Shown: in pieces, positions 42,636 through 51,964 of the stretch | How the letters are laid out: the number at the start of each line of letters is the position of its first letter | How positions within the stretch are numbered: the stretch's first letter is position 1 | Assembly (NCBI RefSeq): GCF_029201545.1 | Contig: NZ_CP104007.1 | Span: 1,894,501 to 1,958,500, forward strand | Source of the DNA: Devosia sp. FJ2-5-3 | GTDB lineage: Bacteria; Pseudomonadota; Alphaproteobacteria; Rhizobiales; Devosiaceae | Direction: 5' to 3' | DNA length: 64,000 bases | Position numbers and translations under genes: made by a program | Notes under the pieces: generated by a model | The model's input: only the letters and a program-made list of their open reading frames with translations | Databases searched by the model: none | What the model was told of the DNA's origin: nothing

Positions 42636-43850
42636 ATGTCAATTTATGACGTTGCCCTCGCGGAAGCCTGGGCGATGCGCGCTGACGCGCTCGAAAGCCT
42701 CCTGGCCATCGCAGGGCGCACCAACGAGGTCACCCCGGAGGCCCTGGAGGCGTATCGCACCAAGTTCCATGAAAAGGGCGCCGGTCTGCGTATCCGCGAC
42801 GATGTCGCGATCATCGATTTCGCCGGCCCCATGTTCAAGAAGGCGAACCTCTTCCAGGCTATGTCTGGAGCGACGTCCTACGCCACCATGGCGACGGATT
42901 TCCAGACCGCTCTTGATGACCCAAAGATCAGTGGCATCATCGGCCTGTTCGACACGCCGGGCGGTACGGTGAACGGCTGCGACGAACTTGCAGCTTCCAT
43001 CTTCGCGGCCCGCGGCGCGAAGCCGATGGTGGCCTATGTCAGCGGGCAAATGTGCTCGGCGGGCTACTGGCTGGGCACGGCCTTCGGCAAGGTCGTCATG
43101 AGTGACGCAAGCATTGTCGGCTCCATAGGCGTCATCCTTGGCATCGAGGACCGGACGGTGGCTGACGAGCGCCGCGGCGTGAAGACTGTCGAGTTTGTGT
43201 CTTCCAAGGCCCCTGGCAAGCGCCCCGACTACGACACCGACGAAGGCAAGGCCCTCATCCAGCGCCGCGTCGACGAACTCGAAGCCGTGTTTATCGCTGC
43301 TGTCGCGAAGCATCGCGGCATCGATGAGGCCACTGTCATCAAAGACTTCGGCGCCGGCGGCGTCGAGATCGGCGCCAACGCCGTGAAACTCAAGATGGCC
43401 GACGCTGTCGGGTCTTTCGAGAGCGTATTTGCCGACCTCACTCAACGCGGCTCGCGCCGCACCACAAAGCCAACAGGAGCACGATCCATGGCAAACGACC
43501 CCGGCGCGTCCGGCGAAGAGAAGACCTACACCAAGGCAGAACTGGACAAGGCGGTTGCTGATGGCATCGCATCCTATCAGACCCGCCAGACGGCTATTCT
43601 AGGCAGCGATGAAGGCAAGGCGAACCCCAAGCTCGCCGCAAGCCTCGCAGCCCAGCTTGGCCTCACCGCTGAAGCCGCAATCGCCATCCTGAAAGATGCC
43701 GGCCCTGCCGCTGTCGAGAAAACTGACGCCCAGAAGGCCGAAGATTTCAAGAACCAGAAAAAGCAGGGCGATGGCCTGGCGTTTGCCGGTGAGGCCGGTG
43801 AGCAGGAAGTCGCTTTCGACTGGGACGACGCCTTCGGGCGCAAGAAGTAA
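42636..43850 (+). CDS. capsid assembly protease, S49 (lambda gpC-type)
   Basis: This 404-residue protein has an S49/SppA-type domain over about residues 50-270 (GIIGLFDTPGGTVNGCDELA). The nucleophile is Ser141 in SGQMCSAGYWLGTAFG, followed by VMSDASIVGSIGVILG. The last 120 residues are a scaffold-like helical region. In lambda the protease matures the prohead and the scaffold is a nested product. An internal start with its own ribosome-binding site is present at 43488. Confidence 0.92.
   Translation: MSIYDVALAEAWAMRADALESLLAIAGRTNEVTPEALEAYRTKFHEKGAGLRIRDDVAIIDFAGPMFKKANLFQAMSGATSYATMATDFQTALDDPKISGIIGLFDTPGGTVNGCDELAASIFAARGAKPMVAYVSGQMCSAGYWLGTAFGKVVMSDASIVGSIGVILGIEDRTVADERRGVKTVEFVSSKAPGKRPDYDTDEGKALIQRRVDELEAVFIAAVAKHRGIDEATVIKDFGAGGVEIGANAVKLKMADAVGSFESVFADLTQRGSRRTTKPTGARSMANDPGASGEEKTYTKAELDKAVADGIASYQTRQTAILGSDEGKANPKLAASLAAQLGLTAEAAIAILKDAGPAAVEKTDAQKAEDFKNQKKQGDGLAFAGEAGEQEVAFDWDDAFGRKK
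43488..43850 (+). CDS. nested scaffold protein (Nu3-like)
   Basis: An in-frame ATG at 43488 follows AACAGGAGCACGATCC, an excellent site inside the protease gene. Translation would give a 120-residue helical, acidic protein (MANDPGASGEEKTYTKAELD), matching the C-terminal scaffold of the gpC/Nu3 arrangement. That it is used is inferred from the site and from lambda. Confidence 0.7.
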   Translation: MANDPGASGEEKTYTKAELDKAVADGIASYQTRQTAILGSDEGKANPKLAASLAAQLGLTAEAAIAILKDAGPAAVEKTDAQKAEDFKNQKKQGDGLAFAGEAGEQEVAFDWDDAFGRKK

Positions 43851-43863
43851 AGGAGGGCGCAGG

Positions 43864-44526
43864 ATGTACACCGCACCACTGACGACCAGCCTCGAAGGCG
43901 CTGGCTACCACATCGTTTCAGAAGAGATCTATCGCTCCCGCGAGCAGATCACGCTGCGCGGCACCGAGGCCGGCCGCATTGTCACCGGCACCGTCCTGGG
44001 CAAGGTTCGCGTTGGCGAAATCGCAGCCACGGCAAAGTCTGGCGGGAATACCGGCAATGGCACCGTCAGCGCCGTCACGGCAAAGAAGGGCGCGAAGGCC
44101 GGCGTCTATCATGTCGAATTCACCGCCGCGACCAAGTTCGACGTCGTCGATCCTGAGGGCTTCAAGGTGAAATCCGGTAGCACTGGTTCCGCCTATTCGG
44201 ATGACCTGGGCTTTACCATCACGGCCGGCGGCACTGCTTTCGTGGCCGGTGACGGCTTCGACATTACCGTCGACCTCTCGGACGGCCCCTATGGCCCGCT
44301 CGATCTGTCCGCAGGCAACGGCCTCGAGGAGGCGGTTGGCATCCTCTGGGAAGGCCGCGTGATCGAGGTCGACGGAGACGACAACCCCGTCGATGTCCGC
44401 GCCGTGGCGAACGTCCGCGAGACCGAAGTGCATGCCGGCCTCATCGTGTGGCCGGAAGGCATCACCGCAGAGCAGCAGGCGGCCGCCCAGGCCCAACTCG
44501 CCGCTCGTCACATCATCTTCCGCTAA
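43864..44526 (+). CDS. head decoration protein, gpD-type
   Basis: This 220-residue protein begins MYTAPLTTSLEGAGYHIVSE after AAAGGAGGGCGCAGG. The middle contains an extra domain (SGGNTGNGTVSAVTAKKGAK through TITAGGTAFVAGDGFDITVD) often found in long decoration proteins. The C-terminal part has LEEAVGILWEGRVIEVDGDD, typical of the family. It stabilises the expanded capsid; it lies between protease and capsid genes as in lambda. Confidence 0.83.
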   Translation: MYTAPLTTSLEGAGYHIVSEEIYRSREQITLRGTEAGRIVTGTVLGKVRVGEIAATAKSGGNTGNGTVSAVTAKKGAKAGVYHVEFTAATKFDVVDPEGFKVKSGSTGSAYSDDLGFTITAGGTAFVAGDGFDITVDLSDGPYGPLDLSAGNGLEEAVGILWEGRVIEVDGDDNPVDVRAVANVRETEVHAGLIVWPEGITAEQQAAAQAQLAARHIIFR

Positions 44527-44540
44527 GAGGGGTCGAGGGC

Positions 44541-45575
44541 ATGCCTGAAACCGTCATGAATATCTTCGACCATGCGGCCTTTCGCACGGCGGAGCTGAAC
44601 GAAAAAGTCGTCGCTCGTGTCGACTACAAGCCCGAACTGCTGGGCTCTCTCAACTTGTTCGAGCCCATCTATTCCCGCTCGCGCACCATCCTGATCGCCA
44701 ACACCGATCGCGGGCTCGAGCTTATTCCCACCTCCGAGACCGGCGCTCCGCCTGTCGAGCTCGGCCTTGAGCCCTCCAAGCTCCGCCCCTTCCAGACAAC
44801 CCGTCTGGCAAAGGGCTCGACGATCTATGCTGAATCCCTGCAGGGCGTCATGTCTCTGCCGTTCAGCGATCAGGTGAAGGAAGTGGGCCGTGAAATCGCT
44901 GATCGCACTCAGCGTATCACCGAGGACATGGAGCTCACGTGGGAGCACATGCGTCTCGGCGCGATCACCGGCAAAGTCTACGATGCCGATGGCAGCACAC
45001 TGATCAACAACTGGTATTCCCAGTGGAACGTCGCTGAGCCAACCGAGATCAACTTCAGCCTCACCGCTGCCAACCCTGCCAAGGGCTCGCTGCGCAAGAA
45101 GCTCCGTGATCTCAAGCGCACCATGCAGAAGCTCTCCAAGGGCCTCTGGACGACGCGCACCCGCGTCTACGGCCTGGCCGGCGACGAGTTCTTCGATGCC
45201 CTGGTCTCGCACCCGGACTACATCGACCTGCGCGTCAACAACGATCGCACGCGCGAACTCGAGAACATCGAAGGGTTCTCTTCGATCGAGATCGAGGGCG
45301 TGACCTTCATCAATTATCGTGGCACCGATGACGGCACCACGCTGGCCATCGACACCAACAAGGTGAAGTTCTTCCCGGTGGGTGCTCGCGGCGCTTTCCA
45401 GGTGGCTTGGGCTCCTGCAGAGTTCTTCCCCTATGTGAACCAGCGTGGCCGCGATCGCTACATGCTGATGCTGAAGGATCTTCAGCGAGACGCCTGGCGC
45501 CGTGTTGAACTCTACAGCTATCCGCTGTTCATCTGCACCCGGCCAGAAATGCTGCTGCGCGGACGCAAGGACTGA
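44541..45575 (+). CDS. major capsid protein, lambda gpE-type
   Basis: This 344-residue protein begins MPETVMNIFDHAAFRTAELN. It has the HK97-fold E-family features ANTDRGLELIPTSETGAPPV, RLGAITGKVYDADGSTLINN and a C-terminal GARGAFQVAWAPAEFFPYVN. It forms the icosahedral shell. The upstream in-frame extension overlaps gpD and is not used. Confidence 0.92.
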   Translation: MPETVMNIFDHAAFRTAELNEKVVARVDYKPELLGSLNLFEPIYSRSRTILIANTDRGLELIPTSETGAPPVELGLEPSKLRPFQTTRLAKGSTIYAESLQGVMSLPFSDQVKEVGREIADRTQRITEDMELTWEHMRLGAITGKVYDADGSTLINNWYSQWNVAEPTEINFSLTAANPAKGSLRKKLRDLKRTMQKLSKGLWTTRTRVYGLAGDEFFDALVSHPDYIDLRVNNDRTRELENIEGFSSIEIEGVTFINYRGTDDGTTLAIDTNKVKFFPVGARGAFQVAWAPAEFFPYVNQRGRDRYMLMLKDLQRDAWRRVELYSYPLFICTRPEMLLRGRKD

Positions 45576-45976
45576 TGTCGATCTTCGCTCAATACGAGCG
45601 GATCGTCTCCACTCACATTGACGGGGTCTTTGGTGACCCCGTCGAGTTCCATCCCAAGAAGCGCGGGGAGGTGAGTGTCGTTGACGATCCCATCCGCCCC
45701 AAGCGCAATCTGGTCGGTATCGTCGACTTCAACCCACGTGTGACCCCGGCGAAGGGCAAGGAACAATATGATGCCTTCCAACCCGACTTGGCGGCTGAGA
45801 AGGTGCATGTTTCCTTCGACATTGCTTCATTCACGTCGCGCGCCGACTGGCCGCAGCAGGGTGATCATCTGATTGCCCGGTTGAAGGATGGCGTGCATCG
45901 CCTTGACGTTATTGCCGCTCAGCCCGACGAAGTTGGACGGCTGGTATGCCCATGCAAGCTGCTGAAATCGGAGTGA
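45575..45976 (+). CDS. head-tail connector-like protein
   Basis: This 133-residue protein lies at the place of lambda FII or a similar connector. It reads MSIFAQYERIVSTHIDGVFG, then VEFHPKKRGEVSVVDDPIRP, and is probably beta-rich. The ATG overlaps the capsid stop codon. The role is inferred from position. Confidence 0.6.
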   Translation: MSIFAQYERIVSTHIDGVFGDPVEFHPKKRGEVSVVDDPIRPKRNLVGIVDFNPRVTPAKGKEQYDAFQPDLAAEKVHVSFDIASFTSRADWPQQGDHLIARLKDGVHRLDVIAAQPDEVGRLVCPCKLLKSE

Positions 45977-45980
45977 CCCA

Positions 45981-46748
45981 ATGAGCCTTGTGTCCTTCGC
46001 CCTCCGGCTTGTGGTCTCCCGCATGCTGAAGGACAGGACGCTTGCTCGCGATCTGATCTTCAACAGCCCAGTCGACCCATTGGTCGAGTGGAAGGCAAGG
46101 GTGGGGGAGGGTGACAGCCTTCCCTGCATCGCCGTCTACACCGGCAAGAGGTCGCCGAACATCATCGGCAAGGCCACCCAGGGCACGGACGCCACGATCG
46201 AACTGATCTTCGACATTCTGGTGCCGCCAACGCCGGTTGTAGTGGACGACTATATCGAGCTGACCACCACGAATACTGGTGGCGCCATGGTCATGGATAT
46301 TGTCTGGCGACAGATCGAAGCCGCGCTCAGGGGCGCGCCGGCGCCATGGCAAGACATCTGGGACATCTTCGTCATCAAAGTTCTGGAAATCGAGAGCCGG
46401 CCGCTCCTCTATCAGATCGAGGCCGGCAACACTGTTCCCTGCGTAGAAGTGACCATGCGACTGCGCACGGTGCCCGATCCCGACTTCGGCGTCCATTTGC
46501 TGCCCGGATGGCAGAAAATGTGCGCTGCGATGGCCGCCGATCCAGACTATCGGGACTACGCCAGCTTCTTCGAGAAGCTGATCACTGATCCCGAAGACCT
46601 GTCCAGCTGGGAACAAGTTCAAGCCGCCCTTGGCCTCTCCAGGGGCTCTGTGGACAGCATTGGCTTGGGTCCGGCTGACAGCACTGCGCAGGATGATCCC
46701 GCACTGGTCTCTGGCGTGACATACACGGATACGGAGCGTCGGCCATGA
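45981..46748 (+). CDS. head-tail interface protein of unknown type
   Basis: This 255-residue protein begins MSLVSFALRLVVSRMLKDRT. Features such as SPVDPLVEWKARVGEGDSLP and VEVTMRLRTVPDPDFGVHLL resemble tail-terminator-like proteins. The assignment is tentative. It overlaps the baseplate V gene by four bases. Confidence 0.55.
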   Translation: MSLVSFALRLVVSRMLKDRTLARDLIFNSPVDPLVEWKARVGEGDSLPCIAVYTGKRSPNIIGKATQGTDATIELIFDILVPPTPVVVDDYIELTTTNTGGAMVMDIVWRQIEAALRGAPAPWQDIWDIFVIKVLEIESRPLLYQIEAGNTVPCVEVTMRLRTVPDPDFGVHLLPGWQKMCAAMAADPDYRDYASFFEKLITDPEDLSSWEQVQAALGLSRGSVDSIGLGPADSTAQDDPALVSGVTYTDTERRP

Positions 46749-47290
46749 GCGACGACAGACTTGTTCGCTTGCTCATATCGGTGCTGAGCCGGGCCGTAGA
46801 GGCGGAGCGACGCATTGCTGGGGTCGAGTATCGCGGCCGTGTCAAGGAAGTGGATGGCGCCAAGCATGCCGTCCGCGTTGTTATCGGCACTGACCCGGAT
46901 GGCGAGGAGGTGCTTTCACCTTGGGTGAAGGTGGCTCAGACGGCCGGGAAGATGAAGTTTCACGACCTGCCGTCGGTGGGTCAGCAGGTCAGCCTGCAAT
47001 CAGCCAGCGGCGACATCGAACAGGCCCGCGTAGTGCCGCTGCATTGGTCTGAAGGATTCGAGGCCCTGTCCGATGATCCTGATGTCAAGATCATGGAACT
47101 GGGCAGCGTGAAGGTCTCGTGGTCTGAAAGCGAGATATCCGTGATGGTCGGTGGCTCTGGAATTCAGATTACCGAAGGCGGCGTCTTTGTCGTCGGCCCG
47201 AGCCATACCCACAACGGTGTCAATGTCGGCGATACACACGTCCACGGCGGCGTGGTGCCCGGTGGCGCCGATACCAACGTACCCCACTGA
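46745..47290 (+). CDS. baseplate assembly protein V (tail spike)
   Basis: This 181-residue protein belongs to the P2 gpV / Mu gp45 group. An OB-like domain (YRGRVKEVDGAKHAVRVVIG, SPWVKVAQTAGKMKFHDLPS) is followed by a short beta-helical tip ending GPSHTHNGVNVGDTHVHGGV. The His-rich tip binds iron in related spikes. It pierces the outer membrane. It begins the P2-like tail module. Confidence 0.87.
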   Translation: MSDDRLVRLLISVLSRAVEAERRIAGVEYRGRVKEVDGAKHAVRVVIGTDPDGEEVLSPWVKVAQTAGKMKFHDLPSVGQQVSLQSASGDIEQARVVPLHWSEGFEALSDDPDVKIMELGSVKVSWSESEISVMVGGSGIQITEGGVFVVGPSHTHNGVNVGDTHVHGGVVPGGADTNVPH

Positions 47291-47298
47291 GGTGAGCA

Positions 47299-47517
47299 AT
47301 GAAGCAGGAATACATCGTTACCGAGACCGCCGGCCGGGAAGTTGCGGGGCAGAAGAGCCCTGGCGCGAACAAGCCCATTTTCCTGACCGACAATCAGGCG
47401 GCGCACCCCCTGCGTCTTGGCCATATTCGGCTAAAAGGCGCCTTCAATGGGGTCGATCCTCAGAAGTTCGACCATGACAATGATGGCAAGCCAGGCGGCG
47501 CCAAAAGGCGTCCGTAA
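47299..47517 (+). CDS. small protein between baseplate V and W
   Basis: This 72-residue protein reads MKQEYIVTETAGREVAGQKS, then IFLTDNQAAHPLRLGHIRLK. Small proteins of this kind often sit between V and W genes in alphaproteobacterial phages and gene transfer elements. Its stop overlaps the start of W. Function unknown. Confidence 0.6.
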   Translation: MKQEYIVTETAGREVAGQKSPGANKPIFLTDNQAAHPLRLGHIRLKGAFNGVDPQKFDHDNDGKPGGAKRRP

Positions 47518-47897
47518 TGGCCGGGATCGACGCGCGTACTGGCAAGGTTATCGATGGGCTCCCCCACATTGAGCAGAGCATATCCAAGCTCGTCACGACG
47601 GCTCTTGGCGAGCGCATAATGCGAGAGTGGGTCGGGAACCCAGGCTTGCGCCTGATCGGTCAAACCGCAGGTGCAAGCGTCATCCTCCAATGGGTGACGA
47701 TTGTCTGGGCGCTCGTCGAACTCTTCGAGCCGCGCTTTCGTATCCGCCATTTTGCACCTCTCGATATGTCGAGAGACGGGGTCTTCGACCTCGAAATGGT
47801 GGGCGAAATTCGACCCTACGCCCATCTCGACTGGCAGCAGGCCAGATTTTTCATCACGATCCGCGATGGGGCTGTAGTGCTCGCGCCGGGGACGTGA
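47517..47897 (+). CDS. baseplate assembly protein W (gp25-like)
   Basis: This 126-residue protein matches GPW/gp25. It reads MAGIDARTGKVIDGLPHIEQ, then SISKLVTTALGERIMREWVG, with RIRHFAPLDMSRDG in the middle. It forms part of the baseplate wedge and starts sheath assembly. It lies in the canonical V-W-J-I order. Confidence 0.87.
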   Translation: MAGIDARTGKVIDGLPHIEQSISKLVTTALGERIMREWVGNPGLRLIGQTAGASVILQWVTIVWALVELFEPRFRIRHFAPLDMSRDGVFDLEMVGEIRPYAHLDWQQARFFITIRDGAVVLAPGT

Positions 47898-47915
47898 CCT
47901 TTCAAACCGGAAATC

Positions 47916-48845
47916 ATGCTCATGATCGATCTCTCGCGCTTGCCGGTGCCGGCGGTGATAGAGCCGCTTTCGCATGAGCAGCTGTTCCAAGGGTTTGTGA
48001 CCAAGTTTCTCGAGGAATGGGCGCTTGCCCGTGCACTCGACCCCACCCTGCCGCAATACGACGTGGAGCCGCTGGAAACCGATCCAGTGGTCATCGTGGG
48101 GCAGGCGCTGAGCTATCTGCGCTTGCTGGATCGCCAGCGCGTTAATGATGCCATCAAGGCCCTGCTGGCGCCTCTGAGCACGGGAACGAACCTCGACAAT
48201 GTCGTCGCCCGTCAAGGTGTGGGGAGGCTGGTCGTCATCCCAGCTACGTCTACCAGTGCTGCGGTTATGGAGAGCGATGAATCTCTCCTCAAGCGCTACT
48301 TCGACAGCTTCGAACGATTTTCAGCGGGCTCGGCTGCGCGCTACCTCTATGAAGCACGGACGGCTTGGCCGCAGTCTCAGGGCCGCACCCAGGGCCTGTG
48401 GGACGCTCGGGTGAATGGCCATGCCGTCCACGGCCGACGCGGCGATACGGACATTGTCATTGCCGGCCCCTTTGGTCGCGAAGCTACACAAGAAGAACTG
48501 GCGACAGTTCGCGCAGCTGTTACCGCACCGTGGGTGCAGCCGGAGGCCGTCGCCGTCACTGTTGTGAACGCCAAGCGCCATGAGTATTCGGTCCACCTCA
48601 CCCTTGAGGTGCCACGTGGGCCGGATCCTGAACTCATTCGCAACGAGGCTGTAGCGCGCGTCGAGCGCGCCGCTGAGGCCCGTGCGATCATCGGGGGCGA
48701 GCTACCCCCTGCCTATCTTGCTGGTGCCGCCTACGGGCCCAGCATCATCAGGGTGCACGATGCCGCCCCGGTGGTGTTCGACGCGGACCTCTACACCATC
48801 CCGGTAATGACCGGGCTTACCATAAATGTCGAGGTGCGAGCATGA
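47916..48845 (+). CDS. baseplate protein J
   Basis: This 309-residue protein is the gpJ/gp47-like baseplate wedge component. Motifs include FLEEWALARALDPTLPQYDV, DPVVIVGQALSYLRLLDRQR-VNDAIKALL and ATGTNLDN-type TGTNLDNVVARQGVGRLV. An in-frame ATG at 47922 is an alternative start. It overlaps gene I by four bases. Confidence 0.88.
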   Translation: MLMIDLSRLPVPAVIEPLSHEQLFQGFVTKFLEEWALARALDPTLPQYDVEPLETDPVVIVGQALSYLRLLDRQRVNDAIKALLAPLSTGTNLDNVVARQGVGRLVVIPATSTSAAVMESDESLLKRYFDSFERFSAGSAARYLYEARTAWPQSQGRTQGLWDARVNGHAVHGRRGDTDIVIAGPFGREATQEELATVRAAVTAPWVQPEAVAVTVVNAKRHEYSVHLTLEVPRGPDPELIRNEAVARVERAAEARAIIGGELPPAYLAGAAYGPSIIRVHDAAPVVFDADLYTIPVMTGLTINVEVRA

Positions 48846-49471
48846 CGGTGGAGTTGCTGCCGTCCAACTCGGACCCGTTCGAGAAGGCCTTGATGGCCGG
48901 TGCCGAAGCGGATTTGCCGATCCCGTTTGGCGCGGTGATGGACCCGGCCCAGACATCTGCAGAATGGCTGCCGTTCTTGGCAATCCATGAGGGGGTCCGG
49001 TTCTGGTTCGCGGATTGGTCAGAAGATCGTAAGCGTCAGATTATCGACGATTGGACGGCGCTGGCCAGCCTGATCGGCACCCGGGCAGCACCGGCTCGGT
49101 TCCTAGCCTATGTCGATGCCGAGATCGTCCATAAGGTCTCCCATCCCGCTAATCGCCCGCTTGATTACATGGCGTTGGGACTCGACCCCTACGACCATCC
49201 TGCCTATGTGGCGCGCTTTCTGGTTAAGACGAACCTCTCGGCTCACAAGGCCGCATTCTGCCTTGGCCTCTCTGCGCTGGACGACGACGCCCTTGTCCCG
49301 ATCGACGAGCAACCGCTGGACCGGGCCATGCAGGCCCTGACCATCTCCAAGGCTCCTGAGACCCAATACACCGTGTCCTTCGGGCACCGCGTCCCCATCA
49401 CCTTAGATGATGGTTGGGACCTGGATGCCGGGCACGAACTCGACTCCTACCGCGACAGGAACAGGCTATGA
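48842..49471 (+). CDS. tail protein I
   Basis: This 209-residue protein matches P2 gpI. Conserved parts are LLPSNSDPFEKALMAGAEAD, SAEWLPFLAIHEGVRFWFAD and a Trp/Asp-rich WSEDRKRQIIDDWTALASLI. It links the baseplate to the tail fibres. It is followed by the fibre gene with four bases of overlap. Confidence 0.87.
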   Translation: MTVELLPSNSDPFEKALMAGAEADLPIPFGAVMDPAQTSAEWLPFLAIHEGVRFWFADWSEDRKRQIIDDWTALASLIGTRAAPARFLAYVDAEIVHKVSHPANRPLDYMALGLDPYDHPAYVARFLVKTNLSAHKAAFCLGLSALDDDALVPIDEQPLDRAMQALTISKAPETQYTVSFGHRVPITLDDGWDLDAGHELDSYRDRNRL

Positions 49472-51756
49472 GCAAGCGCGTCGTCGCTGACACTCGGCAG
49501 TATCTTAAGCCCGCCGACATCAATCGCCTTGGCACCTTCGGCCAAGAGGCGATTGACGAAGTGGTGGGCGGCGTCATCGCCTATCCGGCCCATTGGGCGG
49601 CTTTCACCGTGAGCATGAAGACGGCCCAGGTCGTCACAATTACGCCGGGCCGCTACTTTGAGAATGGTGTGGTTTATGCCGCTCCGGAGGCGGTCGACCT
49701 CAACCTCATTACTTATTTCCCGCTGGCAGCCAGTGACGAAAAGTGGGTCGCTCTTGTCCTGCGCGGTGAGCCGCGTTTGATTGATGAACCCCGTCAGTAC
49801 GAAACCAGCCTAGACCCTGAAACCCGTATACCTGTGCAGGACCAACGGCCGGTCATCGCGGAGCGCTTCGCTCGGGTGGTTGTGCAGGAGGGCTCTGCAG
49901 TGCCTGGCCCGGCGGCAAAACCGACGATCGCCGAAACTGACGCCTGCGTTGCATTCGTGCTGCTCAAGACTACCGGGATCGTTGAAATCGTGCCGGGCTC
50001 GCAGTGGCGCGCCAAGACGCTCTACGAGGTCGAGGGGCGCGTTACCGCCATCGAAGTGCGCATTGAGCAGCTATTCGAAGACACTGCAAGCATTCGCACG
50101 GATCTGGCCAACGTCGCAGCCCAGATCAAGACTATTCCTGATCCGCGGCTGTTCGCGCAAATCGTTCGTGACACCGCTCGGCACGGGCAGGCTCTGAACC
50201 TCCCTGACGAAGCGCGGAATTACTGGTTCGACCAAGCGCTGGTGAAGGACGACTGGGACTTCACGGCCGGCGGCTTTTACCGCATCGATGAGGGCATTCG
50301 CTTTGCCTATGTGGCGCAGAAGGACCACACGCTTCGGCTGCTGAACTACGACAGCCCCGACGTGTCGATCTGGAACAATCAGCTCGTGATGCCTGCCTAT
50401 ACCGAAGTCACGCGCATCACTTCGCCAGAGGGCGGGGGCCGCAAGGACATCGCCAACACGGTTCATACTGTGGTGACGGCCGTCCAGCACACCGTGGCCC
50501 ATGAACGCATCCGCTATGGCGAGACGGTGACCGTCTGTGAAAACATGGCGGGGTGGGGCGCATACGGTGATCGTAAGGCTGGGACGATGTTCCAGGCAGG
50601 TGGCGAGTCCTGGGTGTCGAACGGCGCCACGTCCAATCCGTGGAACCAGACCGAGACGGCCCAGAACGGCCACATGAACTACTCGGCGACGCGGGTCATC
50701 CGCGACACCTATTACGAGACGTACACGACCTACAATACCGAGGAGTTCGGCCTTTCGGGCGCTATCTACGGGCAGACGTTCCTGTCGTCCCAGGTGATGG
50801 TTGCGACCTCGATTGATCTGAATTTCACGCGCGTCGATGCCGCTGCTGGCGACGTTACGCTTTGCATCTGCGAGATCAGTGCTTCCGGCGCGCCGGACTA
50901 CAATGCGGTTATTGCGCGTGTCACGAAGCCGCGCAGCAGCCTGACGCTCGGCTGGAACAAGTTCAGCTTCCAGCCCACCCTATTGGGGCAGGGCAAGCGC
51001 TACGCCTGGTTCACTGTCACGACTGGCAACCACCAGATCATGACGAACACCGGCAATGCATTCACTGGCGGAACCTCGTTTGTCTCATCGGATGGCGCAT
51101 GGTCGCAGGGCTCGACGACCGAAGACTTCACTTTCCGGGTCAACGCGGCGAAATTCACCAAGTCGCGCCTGGTCGTTCCGTTCGAAAGCCTTGATCTGGC
51201 TGGCGGCATGACCGAGATCGACATGATCTACAAAAAGTGGGCTCCGGCTGCGACCTCCCTTGTGTGGGAAATCAAGGCCCAGGGCGACACCGAGTGGATC
51301 CCGATGGATGCGCGGGTGGACAATCCGTTGGCCAATCTGCCGCCGCTGGTGCAGTTGCGAGCCGTGTTCATCGGCACCGAGGACGTGGCGCCAGCAATCC
51401 AGCTGGACACTTATGCAAGGGCGGTTTCTGGCCGCTTGCGGGACGATATGCGGGCGATCAGCAAGATCCGCACTTTCGGTTTCACCACCGATCAGGCGCA
51501 GGTCGTGCTGCAGATGGATTACTTCAATCCGGCCAAGCATACCGCCGTGCCGAAGCTGGTGTTGGCCGACGGTACGGTCGTCGATGCAACTGTTGTGATG
51601 ATCGCGCAGGATCCTGCCAAGCCGACGCGCTACCGCATCCAGGCTGACTTCGACCTGCCTGCTGGCACGCCCAGTGCCAGGGTCAGGATCGACGCCACGA
51701 CAACAGACATCATCGACGTACCCTTTGGGCAGGACGTCCAACTCAACGCCTTCTAG
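49468..51756 (+). CDS. tail fibre / baseplate-associated receptor protein
   Basis: This 762-residue protein begins MSKRVVADTRQYLKPADINR. The N-terminal region (FGQEAIDEVVGGVIAYPAHW, ITPGRYFENGVVYAAPEAVD) attaches to the baseplate. The long C-terminal part is beta-rich with several repeated sheet segments. It is in the position of P2 gpH but is not similar in sequence as far as I can see. It may be a fibre or a wedge-associated protein. Confidence 0.75.
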   Translation: MSKRVVADTRQYLKPADINRLGTFGQEAIDEVVGGVIAYPAHWAAFTVSMKTAQVVTITPGRYFENGVVYAAPEAVDLNLITYFPLAASDEKWVALVLRGEPRLIDEPRQYETSLDPETRIPVQDQRPVIAERFARVVVQEGSAVPGPAAKPTIAETDACVAFVLLKTTGIVEIVPGSQWRAKTLYEVEGRVTAIEVRIEQLFEDTASIRTDLANVAAQIKTIPDPRLFAQIVRDTARHGQALNLPDEARNYWFDQALVKDDWDFTAGGFYRIDEGIRFAYVAQKDHTLRLLNYDSPDVSIWNNQLVMPAYTEVTRITSPEGGGRKDIANTVHTVVTAVQHTVAHERIRYGETVTVCENMAGWGAYGDRKAGTMFQAGGESWVSNGATSNPWNQTETAQNGHMNYSATRVIRDTYYETYTTYNTEEFGLSGAIYGQTFLSSQVMVATSIDLNFTRVDAAAGDVTLCICEISASGAPDYNAVIARVTKPRSSLTLGWNKFSFQPTLLGQGKRYAWFTVTTGNHQIMTNTGNAFTGGTSFVSSDGAWSQGSTTEDFTFRVNAAKFTKSRLVVPFESLDLAGGMTEIDMIYKKWAPAATSLVWEIKAQGDTEWIPMDARVDNPLANLPPLVQLRAVFIGTEDVAPAIQLDTYARAVSGRLRDDMRAISKIRTFGFTTDQAQVVLQMDYFNPAKHTAVPKLVLADGTVVDATVVMIAQDPAKPTRYRIQADFDLPAGTPSARVRIDATTTDIIDVPFGQDVQLNAF

Positions 51757-51766
51757 GAATTATGTC

Positions 51767-51964
51767 ATGGCCAAAAAGCCTAAAGCGCCGTCGTTTCCTT
51801 ATGACGAGGAGCAGACGGTTGCGGTCACGTTCAGCCGGGTGGTTCGTCGCGGGGCGATCAAGTACCTGCCGCGCGACAACCCGGTGATGACGGGGGCCAC
51901 CCTCAACGCGATTGTGGAGGAGAATGGAGGCGCTGATGTCGTCCGCAGTGTTGAGCCCCGATAA
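51767..51964 (+). CDS. small protein of the fibre region
   Basis: This 65-residue protein begins MAKKPKAPSFPYDEEQTVAV and contains FSRVVRRGAIKYLPRDNPVM. The site AGGAATT precedes it. It overlaps the next gene by 29 bases. Probably structural or assembly-related; function unknown. Confidence 0.6.
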   Translation: MAKKPKAPSFPYDEEQTVAVTFSRVVRRGAIKYLPRDNPVMTGATLNAIVEENGGADVVRSVEPR

